Below are positions 17,701 through 24,799 of a stretch of DNA of 64,000 bases, one piece after another. The translations under genes were made by a program, and so were the position numbers. The DNA is from an uncultured Blautia sp. (GTDB taxonomy: Bacteria; Bacillota; Clostridia; Lachnospirales; Lachnospiraceae), in assembly GCA_900539525.1 (NCBI GenBank), contig UQCM01000012.1, forward strand, positions 3,703 through 67,702, read 5' to 3'. The notes beneath the pieces are model-generated. The model had not been told where the DNA came from. It saw only the letters and a list, made by a program, of their open reading frames with translations, and did no database searches. The first letter of the stretch is position 1, and each line of letters opens with the position of its first letter.

Positions 17701-19784
17701 AGCATCTGGATGTATGGAACACGGAAGGAGTGACTGCAGAACTGCTGGTGGGCGTTTGGAATGAGCAGAACGAGTGTCTGGATCAGATCGAGCTTCCTGC
17801 AGGTGCATGCATATTTGACCGGGATGGGATCACGCTTAACGGAGAGATTTTATTTGAGAACAGAAATCTGTTGAAGGATGAGTGCAATTTTGATGTCCAG
17901 GTGATTGTCAGGGTTGATGGAGAGGAAGTATCACGCGAAGGCTTTGGTGCAGATGTACGTGAACCATTTGCAGCACCCTGTGATGACTGGGACGAAGATG
18001 TTCTTTCAGATTACAGCAAATCTTTTGAAAAAGGCATTTTTACTTATTATGTTTCGAATAAAGAACATCCTTACGGACAAAGATATGACATCACGATTAC
18101 GGATATCACGATAGAAGATCTGCGGGAAGAACCGGATGCAGACAACCCGGTACTGACAGCAAAAAAGAGTGCAGACGGAAGCTGGAAGGTGGAAGCGCAT
18201 AATTATGGAACCGCAGTTCTCCACTATACAGCTGTGCATGATGAACTGGGAGAAGTGACCTTTGATATCACGAAAGATGTGGTGGAGGAGTATTTCCGGA
18301 CATCTCTTAAAGTCGATCCGTATCCGGTCATGCTTCCGGGTGCAGAGATTACGCTCAGGCTTCAGGTATGGCATTACGCAGCCGGAAAGAAAGCGGAGCT
18401 GCTGACAGCAGACAGATATTCCATAGTATCACTTGATTATAACAGGGATTGGTTTGAGATTACGGAAGATAAGACTTCCCATGAACTCACCGTGAGGGCG
18501 AACGAAGAGTGGGAGATTGAAGACGTCATTCAGGGAATGGTGAAGATTCCGCTGGGTAAAGAGGGCGAATTCTACGAGACTGACTTTGGCAGCAGGTTCT
18601 GGATCTGCAGTGAGTATGACAGAGTAGATGCAGAGGATATTATCACAGAACCCGGGGCAACGGTGACAGCTGCAGATATGAAAGCAGTCCTGAAACGGTA
18701 TAATGCAGAGTATCCGGATGGCAAAGCTCTGGATCAGAGTGCGTTCCAGCTGGAGATTCTGGAAGACAGTAAATACTTTGTCATGAATGATGGAGAGGAA
18801 AGCTTTACCGTAAAAGAAAATATTCCGGAGCTGGAGGATGGACCCGTCACAGAAACAGTCTGGATCTGGCCTTTGGAGGAAGATGGTGGAATACCGCAAT
18901 TTCTGCAGGTGGATGTGACTATTTGCAGCCATAACGGAATGAAGACCACGATTCCTGCTACCTGCACCACAGACGGAAGTACTACGATTACATGTGAAAA
19001 GTGCGGTAAAATACTGGAGACCACTGTGCAGCCTGCTGCGGGACATAAGATGGTGACGATTATTGACAGCGAAGCAACCTGTGCGGTACCGGGCAGACAG
19101 CACACGGAATGCTCGGTATGCCATGGCAACAGAAAAGAACTGCCGGATATTGCAGCCACCGGAAAGCACAGCTATGGTAACTATTCGGTGACCAGGAAAG
19201 CTACTGCACTGGAAGAAGGTACAGAGACACGCACCTGCGCCGTTTGCCATGCCTCAGAGAGCAGAGTGATCCCCAGAATGCAGGCAACGATCAGTGTTCC
19301 GGGCACAGGATTCCCGCTGAAGATAAAACAGAAGATTTCCTTCAAAGTCACGGAACTGGCTGATGGTGATTTTGTAAAGTCCTGGACTTCCAGCAATACA
19401 AAGATTGTTAAGGTGACCGGTGACAAAAAGGGTACGATTAAACTGACAGCTCAGAAGAAGACCGGAAAAGCAACCATAACCATTACGACGGCCGCCGGTG
19501 CGAAGGCAACGATCAGTGTAAATGTTCAGAAGGCAGATGTGGTCACAAAGAAAATCAAAGGTGTCTCAAAGAAAATAACCCTGAAGAAGAAGGAAGTCAT
19601 GGATCTGAAGGCGGTACCGGAGCCGCTCACCAGCAGGCAGAAGCTGACATACGCCTCCTCGAATAAAAAGATTGTGTCCGTCAGTGCCAAAGGTAAGATC
19701 AAAGGCATGAAACCGGGAAAAGCAGTGATTACGATCAAATCCGGAAAAGCTGTCTTTAAATGTGCGGTTACTGTGAAAGGATAA
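14745..19784 (+). CDS. giant secreted repeat protein with Big_2-type C-terminal tail
   Basis: About 1679 residues. I start at 14745 because AGGGAGG is too close to the ATG at 14739. A signal peptide follows (KHRKITALILAGIIAVAG, cleavage near MAAGA). About 450 residues repeat: unit 1 near 14880-16220, unit 2 near 16230-17590, and a diverged, shorter unit 3. Shared landmarks are RWEYDEN, the YRIEGDWWAFS / YRVEGDWWAFS block, ADLYDEE and WVDG. No family is recognised for these units. Residues about 1394-1500 carry repeated C-x-x-C pairs (CEKCGK, CSVCHG, CAVCHA). Residues about 1514-1679 are two Ig-like group 2 domains (WTSSNTKIVKVTG; ASSNKKIVSVSAKGKIKGMK) and close the protein. There is no LPXTG. 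It should be an exported surface or adhesive protein; ligand unknown. Confidence 0.85.
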   Translation: MKHRKITALILAGIIAVAGAGQTAMAAGAGMDFRDSVGRGEESRDVNYDVWFEAQDMRDGGNSTWMFRDEELTFHLNTDHLAGVDCTFVWQAGDYSEPDENGEVWFIENKEIKYTLSDDRTGITLKGSELPVEHFNVCVTVKNNEEEIAWADFWVNVRDTKYEYHMQYFYDDSTIYLPRQDFSIDRNSGCLVEDKDHPGGEELPITVTGVTAVNADDDEGVDAAVNVEPWEDGNGWNLHTNRVGHALVTVNYTDWNGIEDSYHFEVYIKSERYHVDVFSSTGTNKMLPNGSLTLDTGVSMECYDEETDTHYPGDVSDVQIRWEYDENSDTYAFDEKDGKLTVTALQDGEGTNIRAIVLADGEEVASCDYWTEVFREYYTISGADPDGIWEYSGVKTMSPVLKHFHSDQPDGVVTEAARYRIEGDWWAFSVTDAEGNAVTEDHNCGRAPFTVTRKTTEGFRITLIADLYDEESDAGNEEDKYYEAERRDVWVDGLDYSVWFEDGLREDHYTWVFSDEDVHVSLNTEKLQEHDMEAVTVEWLVGVWNDEAQDITEKLPSNVYTGSAEGIILHGELLDKIRDQLRNTSGFDVQVIVKANDEEVFREGFGVDLRDPVYDYWMPYFQEGSIEQLPRWNLGIDRNSGCRLENADHPYGEEFPVEVTYVSAKNADDDEGEGDAVTVEPWDDGNGWNVHMNRQGHAIVTVMYKDWDGQKASYTIDVYIHGEIYNIDIYSDTDTGRLLPGKSLTLHVNTRRECYDEEKDFHFDGDTSDVEIRWEYDENHRSFTFKEENNGNLTVTARDDAENYDSTEVRAIAYVGEEEVASCNYGVEVQEEYYIISVPDFGSGLEYGKEASLVPVLKRFNSGMPDGEPTAAARYRVEGDWWAFSIEDADGNVITEEDNCGTAPFTITRKTINGFRITLKADLYDEERDTENEEGRYYEVARQDIWVDGINCGISFGDEDGANGLREDHYTWLFNDETMTIPVRMEHLDVWNTEGVTAELLVGVWNEQNECLDQIELPAGACIFDRDGITLNGEILFENRNLLKDECNFDVQVIVRVDGEEVSREGFGADVREPFAAPCDDWDEDVLSDYSKSFEKGIFTYYVSNKEHPYGQRYDITITDITIEDLREEPDADNPVLTAKKSADGSWKVEAHNYGTAVLHYTAVHDELGEVTFDITKDVVEEYFRTSLKVDPYPVMLPGAEITLRLQVWHYAAGKKAELLTADRYSIVSLDYNRDWFEITEDKTSHELTVRANEEWEIEDVIQGMVKIPLGKEGEFYETDFGSRFWICSEYDRVDAEDIITEPGATVTAADMKAVLKRYNAEYPDGKALDQSAFQLEILEDSKYFVMNDGEESFTVKENIPELEDGPVTETVWIWPLEEDGGIPQFLQVDVTICSHNGMKTTIPATCTTDGSTTITCEKCGKILETTVQPAAGHKMVTIIDSEATCAVPGRQHTECSVCHGNRKELPDIAATGKHSYGNYSVTRKATALEEGTETRTCAVCHASESRVIPRMQATISVPGTGFPLKIKQKISFKVTELADGDFVKSWTSSNTKIVKVTGDKKGTIKLTAQKKTGKATITITTAAGAKATISVNVQKADVVTKKIKGVSKKITLKKKEVMDLKAVPEPLTSRQKLTYASSNKKIVSVSAKGKIKGMKPGKAVITIKSGKAVFKCAVTVKG

Positions 19785-19825
19785 AAATAACCAGGTCACA
19801 GAAATTGTAAATTGCTGTTAACAAG

Positions 19826-19866
19826 AAAACGTCTGTTTGCTATACTATATAGCAAACAGGCGTTTT
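19826..19866 (+). terminator. strong terminator-like palindrome after the giant secreted protein
   Basis: AAAACGTCTGTTTGCTATA (19826-19844) pairs with TATAGCAAACAGGCGTTTT (19848-19866), 19 pairs with one G-T, so it can stop transcription from either side. Confidence 0.75.
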
Positions 19867-20039
19867 ATCTTGGAAGTAGATAAGACTCCCACCTCTATAG
19901 GTGGTGAGTAAAACAAATTTGTCTTGGTGGGAGTCCAATCTCCTTCCAAGATAAAGCCTCCGGCGGATCGCAGGCGTGGTCAGTGGAAGAATGCTTCGCA
20001 TTCGACCACACCGCGGCAAGTACGCCAAGGCGTACTTGA
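19867..20039. repeat. hairpin cluster, possible relic of a hairpin-ended mobile element
   Basis: ATCTTGGAAG (19867-19876) pairs with CTTCCAAGAT (19943-19952), and inside it GACTCCCACC (19884-19893) pairs with GGTGGGAGTC (19926-19935). CCACC also pairs locally with GGTGG around TCTATA, giving an alternative fold. Then come GTGGTC/GACCAC around GAATGCTTCGCATTC, and the perfect hairpin CAAGTACGCC/GGCGTACTTG (20018-20039). A relative of the last hairpin is at about 51033-51052. There is no coding sequence here; the sbcD frame is open through it but starts later. Confidence 0.6.
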
Positions 20040-20076
20040 ATATAAAATGACAGTAAGAAAGGAGCCAAACAAAAAG

Positions 20077-21225
20077 ATGAAGTTTTTTCACCTGTCTGAT
20101 CTTCATATCGGACTGAAACTTATGAACAGGGATCTTCTGGGAGATCAGGCGTACATCCTGGATCAGATCGTGGCGGCTGCGAAGGAGGAGCAGCCGGATG
20201 CAGTTGTGATTGCGGGAGATATTTATGATAAGGCGATACCGTCTGCGGAGGCGGTAGAGCTGTTTGACCGGTTTGTTACCGGACTTGCCGAAGCCCTTCC
20301 GGACGGGGAGATTATGATGATCAGCGGAAACCATGACAGTGCGCCGAGGGTCAATGTATTCCGCGGTGTGCTTCGCAGCAGGAAAATCCACATGATCGGA
20401 ATGCCGCCGCAGCGGCCGGAGGATTCGATAGAGAAGGTTACCATGACCGATGCGTACGGGAATGTGAATTTCTATCTGCTTCCCTTTGTCAGGCCCTCCA
20501 TGGTGAAGCAGATCGTCGGAACGGATGAGAATGGATGCAATCTTTCCTATAACGAAACGCTCCATAAGCTCATCGGGCGGGAACAGATCAATCCGGATGA
20601 GAGAAATGTTCTGGTGAGCCATCAGTTCTATCTTCCTGCCGGAACGGATCCGGATCAGGTGGAGCGGATGGGCTCGGAGATCCGGACAGTGGGGAATATT
20701 GACGAAGTAAAGGCGGATATTCTGGAGCGCTTTGACTATGCGGCGCTCGGGCATATCCATAAGCCCATGAAGGCGGGAAGGGAATCCTTCCGTTACTGCG
20801 GGACGCCCCTTGCATGCTCGGTGGATGAAGCCGGTCAGCAAAAAGGGATCATCATGGTCGAGCTGCCGGAAAAGGGAGAAGTAAGGACTTCGGTTCTGCC
20901 GCTTGTCCCGCTGCGTCAGGTGCGGGTTATAAAAGGCACGCTCTCAGAGGTGCTGCGCCAGGGCTGCGGGGATTATGTAACCGTCATTCTGACAGACCGG
21001 GAGGATCTGGATGTGATCGATATGCAGGACAGGCTGCGCAGCGAATTTCCGAATCTGCTGGAAATCCGTCGGGAGACTCTGCGCCGGGCAGATTACAGCA
21101 GTACCTGTACAGAGGAGGCAGTGCTGGATCCCTTTGCGCTGTGCTGTTCCTTCCTGAAAGATCTGGATGTTCAGGAAAAGGATCTGCTGCAGGATGTCAT
21201 CAACTACGTGCAGGAGGTGAGATGA
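20077..21225 (+). CDS. sbcD: exonuclease SbcD (Mre11-like nuclease subunit)
   Basis: A 382-residue metallophosphoesterase of the Mre11/SbcD family, the nuclease partner of SbcC in trimming DNA ends and opening hairpins. Metal-binding motifs are in order: SDLHIG (7-12), AGDIYD, SGNHDSAPR, LVSHQF and GHIHKP. The SbcD C-terminal domain follows (VPLRQVRVIKGTLSEVL, RREDYSS-like stretch). ATG 20077 is chosen because the protein then begins MKFFHLSDLHIG as usual; an in-frame ATG at 20047 would add ten residues. The stop codon is followed by the sbcC ATG after one base, so the genes are translationally coupled. A hairpin-rich repeat lies directly upstream. Confidence 0.96.
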   Translation: MKFFHLSDLHIGLKLMNRDLLGDQAYILDQIVAAAKEEQPDAVVIAGDIYDKAIPSAEAVELFDRFVTGLAEALPDGEIMMISGNHDSAPRVNVFRGVLRSRKIHMIGMPPQRPEDSIEKVTMTDAYGNVNFYLLPFVRPSMVKQIVGTDENGCNLSYNETLHKLIGREQINPDERNVLVSHQFYLPAGTDPDQVERMGSEIRTVGNIDEVKADILERFDYAALGHIHKPMKAGRESFRYCGTPLACSVDEAGQQKGIIMVELPEKGEVRTSVLPLVPLRQVRVIKGTLSEVLRQGCGDYVTVILTDREDLDVIDMQDRLRSEFPNLLEIRRETLRRADYSSTCTEEAVLDPFALCCSFLKDLDVQEKDLLQDVINYVQEVR

Positions 21226-21226
21226 T

Positions 21227-24200
21227 ATGAAACCACTGAAAGTAACGATGCAGGCCTTCGGTTCCTATGGCCGGAAAACAGAGATTGATTTTACCGTGCC
21301 GGATCAGAATCTGTTTCTGATCACAGGAGATACGGGAGCCGGAAAGACCACGATCTTCGACGCGCTTGTTTTCGCACTTTACGGCGCGACAGGCTCTGCC
21401 AGCAATAAAAAGGACGGGGCGGAGCTGCAGAGTCAGTTTGCGGGCTATGACAGAGAGCCCTTTGTGGAGCTTACCTTTTTGGAACAAAGCGGTGAGGAAA
21501 CCGGAATCTATACGGTACGCCGGGTTCCCAGGCATATCCGTCCGCTGAAGCGCAGGAGCAGGGAAGGATTTAAAGAGGAAAAAGAGACGGTTTCTCTGAT
21601 CATGCCGGATGGCCTGGAATATTCCCGGAACGTGAAGGAGACCGACAAAAAGCTGGAAGAGATCGTCGGGCTGACCAGGGAGCAGTTCATGCAGGTGGCC
21701 ATGATCGCCCAGGGAGAGTTTATGGAGCTGCTCCGTGCCAGATCAGATGATAAGAAAGTGATCTTTCGGAAGCTTTTCAATACGCAGATGTATCAGGATG
21801 TAGTGGAAGAGCTGGGAAGACGCCGGAAAGAAAAAATGTCGGAGATCGCCCGGATCCGTACGGCCTGTCAGACAGAGGTGGGGCATCTTGTGCTCAACGG
21901 GGATTCGGGACAGGAGGAGACACTGCGGGAACTCAGAAAGCGTATCCTTTCCTCGGACAGACTCTCCGTGACGGATATGGAAGCACTTCTTGAGGAGCTT
22001 GGTCTGCTCTGCGGGCAGTTAAAAGAGAAGAAAGAACAGACACAAAAGCAGTACGATACAGCCGGTCAGATACGGGATGCCAGACGGGATGCGCTCAGCA
22101 GCGCCAGGAATCTGCTGAAATTTTTCGGGCAGCTTTCGCAGGCGGTAAAAGAACTGGAGGAATGCAGAGAACAGGAGGAAGAAATCCGTGCGGCTGCAGA
22201 TCTGATGGCACAGATCCATGCGGCCTATGAGATCCGGGCCGTGTATCAGAGATACCGGGATGCGGATGCCACGGTAAAGGACACAGAAAAAAAGCTGAAG
22301 GAACAGCAGGAAGTGCTGCCGGGACGGGAAACAGCATATCAGAATGCGGCAGCTGCAGAAGCAGAGGCAAAAGAGGCACAGGCACAGGAGCTGGCGGCCT
22401 TTTCGAAGGTGTCAGAGCGGGTGGCGAAAGCGCGGGAGCGTTTTGCAAAGATCCGTATAGCCGTTCTTGAAGTGAAGGCAGAGGAGGCAGCTGCGAAGAA
22501 AGCGGATGATGAAGCCGCTGCAGCGAAGGGACAGCTGGAGCAGCTGGAGCGTCAGGAGAAGAGCTGGAGAGAGCAGAGCGAAACATTAAAGGATGCGCAG
22601 ATGCTCCTGGCGCTCTGGGAAGTGAAGCATACGGAAGCGGATGCACTGACAGCGGATGCCGCAGCTGTGAAAAAGGCGCAGCGGGATGTGGCGGGCCAAA
22701 GGAAAAAAGCGCAGAGCGCGGTACAGGAATACGAAGAGGCAAGACAGAAATATCAGGAGACAAATAAAGCGTATGTGGAAATGCAGAATGCTTTCCTGGA
22801 TGCCCAGGCAGGGATCCTGGCAAAAAGCAGGCTGAAGGCAGGAGAGCCATGTCCGGTGTGCGGCTCCACCCATCATCCCCGTCCCTGTGAGCTGTCAGTG
22901 GAGCATCAGAATCTGACCAGAGAAGCAGTGGATGAACTGGGAAGAAATGTCGGGGAGCTTCAGATGAAATGGAACAGGAGGGCTTCGGCATCAAAGTCTG
23001 CGAAAGACCTGCTGGATGAGCGGGAAAGAAATTATGTAAAAGCGATGGATGCGCTGCGTGAACGGATGGCCGGAAGTATCCCAAAGATCCCGGATGCATT
23101 GACTACGGAGCAGGCGGAGGCCCTGCTTGGAAGCTGGAAAGAAGCCCTCATGGAAGAAGGCATTCTTCTGAAGAAAAATGCAGAGACATTTGCGGCGGTG
23201 CAGCAGTTATTAAAGGGCATTGAAGAAAAGAAACTGTCACTTCGGACACTGTCTGATCAGGCAGAGAAGAAAGCGGTGGATGCAAAAACAGCACTCGCAG
23301 GCAGCCGTGCAGCCCTGGAGGAGCTGAAAGCTTCCGGGGATTATCAGACGGAGGCAGAAGCGGAGCATGCCCTGACAGAAGCGAAAGTAAAGAAAGAGGC
23401 GAAGGATGCAGCATATGCGGCAGCCCACAGGAAAGCGCAGAGTGCGAAGACCGCCCGGGAAAAAGCCGGTACCTTAGTGGAGCGCTATACGAAGGAGCTT
23501 CCGGCCCTCAGAGAGGAGCAGGCGGCACGCAGGGCCTCCTATGAAAGCATTCTTCAGGAAAAAGCGCTTACGGAAGAAGAGTGGATCCGGATCACCGAAA
23601 GGCATGACAGGACAGAGACGGATGACCTGCAGACACGGATCGAAGAATACAAAAAGAAAAAAGCAGCTGCAGAAAGCATGCAGAAGTATGCCAGAGAGGC
23701 CATCGGAGAGCAGGAGCGTCCGGTACTGGAGGAACTGGAGGCTGCGATGCAGGAAGCAGAAGAATTACTGAGAAGTGTGCAAAAGCAGCTGGAGCAATGC
23801 AAAGAAGAATACAGGGTGAACCAGGCGGTTTATGATGCGCTGGCACCAAAGATGGAAGAGCGCAATACCGTTACACAGGAATATACAAGGATGGACAGCC
23901 TCTATAACCGCCTGTCAGGTAAGGTCAGCGGGGCGCGCATGGACATCGAGACCTTTGTGCAGAGATATTATCTGGAGAGGATCCTCCATGCGGCCAATGT
24001 CAGATTTCAGGAAATGTCGGCGGGGCAGTTTGAGCTTCGGATGTATGATATTGAGAAAGCAGGAGAAGGAAAGAACAGGGGACTGGACCTGATGGTCTAT
24101 TCTGCTGTTACGGGAAAGGAGCGGGAAGTGAGGACGCTTTCCGGAGGAGAGTCCTTTATGGCTGCACTCTCACTGGCACTCGGTATGGCGGACCAGATTC

Positions 24201-24430
24201 AGGAAAGCTCCGCATCCATTCATCTGGATGTGATGTTTATCGATGAGGGCTTTGGTTCCCTGGACGACCATGCGAGAAACCAGGCTGTGAAGGTACTGCA
24301 GCAGATGGCTGGCGGAAGCAGACAGATCGGCATCATTTCCCATGTGACGGAACTGAAGCAGGAGATCGAGGATCAGCTGATCGTCAGCAAGGACGATGGC
24401 GGCAGTCATATCAGGTGGCAGATTAGCTGA
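21227..24430 (+). CDS. sbcC: exonuclease SbcC (Rad50-like SMC ATPase)
   Basis: A 1067-residue Rad50/SbcC protein. The N-terminal ATPase half has Walker A GDTGAGKTT (34-42) and Q-loop MIAQGEFMELL. Long coiled coils run from about 180 to 540 and 560 to 900. Between them is the zinc hook CPVCGSTHHP with its first Cys near 542, where two molecules join. The C-terminal half has the ABC signature LSGGESF (971-977) and Walker B LDVMFIDEGFGSLD. ATP-driven movement of SbcC controls SbcD nuclease. All motifs are intact. A complete family A element begins 26 bases after the stop codon. Confidence 0.97.
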   Translation: MKPLKVTMQAFGSYGRKTEIDFTVPDQNLFLITGDTGAGKTTIFDALVFALYGATGSASNKKDGAELQSQFAGYDREPFVELTFLEQSGEETGIYTVRRVPRHIRPLKRRSREGFKEEKETVSLIMPDGLEYSRNVKETDKKLEEIVGLTREQFMQVAMIAQGEFMELLRARSDDKKVIFRKLFNTQMYQDVVEELGRRRKEKMSEIARIRTACQTEVGHLVLNGDSGQEETLRELRKRILSSDRLSVTDMEALLEELGLLCGQLKEKKEQTQKQYDTAGQIRDARRDALSSARNLLKFFGQLSQAVKELEECREQEEEIRAAADLMAQIHAAYEIRAVYQRYRDADATVKDTEKKLKEQQEVLPGRETAYQNAAAAEAEAKEAQAQELAAFSKVSERVAKARERFAKIRIAVLEVKAEEAAAKKADDEAAAAKGQLEQLERQEKSWREQSETLKDAQMLLALWEVKHTEADALTADAAAVKKAQRDVAGQRKKAQSAVQEYEEARQKYQETNKAYVEMQNAFLDAQAGILAKSRLKAGEPCPVCGSTHHPRPCELSVEHQNLTREAVDELGRNVGELQMKWNRRASASKSAKDLLDERERNYVKAMDALRERMAGSIPKIPDALTTEQAEALLGSWKEALMEEGILLKKNAETFAAVQQLLKGIEEKKLSLRTLSDQAEKKAVDAKTALAGSRAALEELKASGDYQTEAEAEHALTEAKVKKEAKDAAYAAAHRKAQSAKTAREKAGTLVERYTKELPALREEQAARRASYESILQEKALTEEEWIRITERHDRTETDDLQTRIEEYKKKKAAAESMQKYAREAIGEQERPVLEELEAAMQEAEELLRSVQKQLEQCKEEYRVNQAVYDALAPKMEERNTVTQEYTRMDSLYNRLSGKVSGARMDIETFVQRYYLERILHAANVRFQEMSAGQFELRMYDIEKAGEGKNRGLDLMVYSAVTGKEREVRTLSGGESFMAALSLALGMADQIQESSASIHLDVMFIDEGFGSLDDHARNQAVKVLQQMAGGSRQIGIISHVTELKQEIEDQLIVSKDDGGSHIRWQIS

Positions 24431-24455
24431 GATATGGAACAGGAGCGGAAAATTT

Positions 24456-24608
24456 GTAACTGTTCAGAGTCATGCAGATTTATAAAAATTTGCTCTGGGG
24501 AGCTTGCTCAGCAGAGCAAAATTTTATAAATCTATAGGGCGAGAGCCCTGCATGAGCAAAAGGAAAGCCTCGCAGAGGCGATTTTGCGAATGGACTCTGA
24601 ATAGTTAC
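24456..24608 (+). repeat. family A MITE-like element, complete copy (153 bp)
   Basis: GTAACTGTTCAGAGTC (24456-24471) and GACTCTGAATAGTTAC (24593-24608) are 16-bp inverted ends with one mismatch. Inside: ATGCAGATTTATAAA at the left, then AAATTTGCTC/GAGCAAAATTT arms, GGGCGAGAGCCCT, GGAAAGCCTCGCAGAGGCG, and GCGAATG at the right. No coding capacity. This copy defines the family for the other fragments. Confidence 0.85.
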
Positions 24609-24799
24609 GAAAATTTGAAAAAACAGTTGACCTTCGCCCTGGTGGAAGGTGTAAAGTGCCAAAGAAGATACAAAGATTTTCCTGTGTTGTGCTGGAGATG
24701 GATTCATGCTAAACTAAAAAATATCTGTTCAAAACGATGCAGATTTTCAATAACTTGCCTTCGGGAGATTACTTGACGGAGGAAGACAGGGAGGACTTT

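Noticed and set aside
19840..20841. 333-residue open frame on the minus strand
   Set aside because: Antisense to sbcD and the hairpin cluster; not protein-like.
22095..23099. 334-residue open frame on the minus strand, rich in Pro, Ser and His
   Set aside because: Antisense shadow of the Ala/Glu-rich coiled coil of sbcC.
24737..24799. Longer N-terminus of the AAA ATPase
   Set aside because: No ribosome site before 24737, while GGGAGG is correctly placed for ATG 24800.
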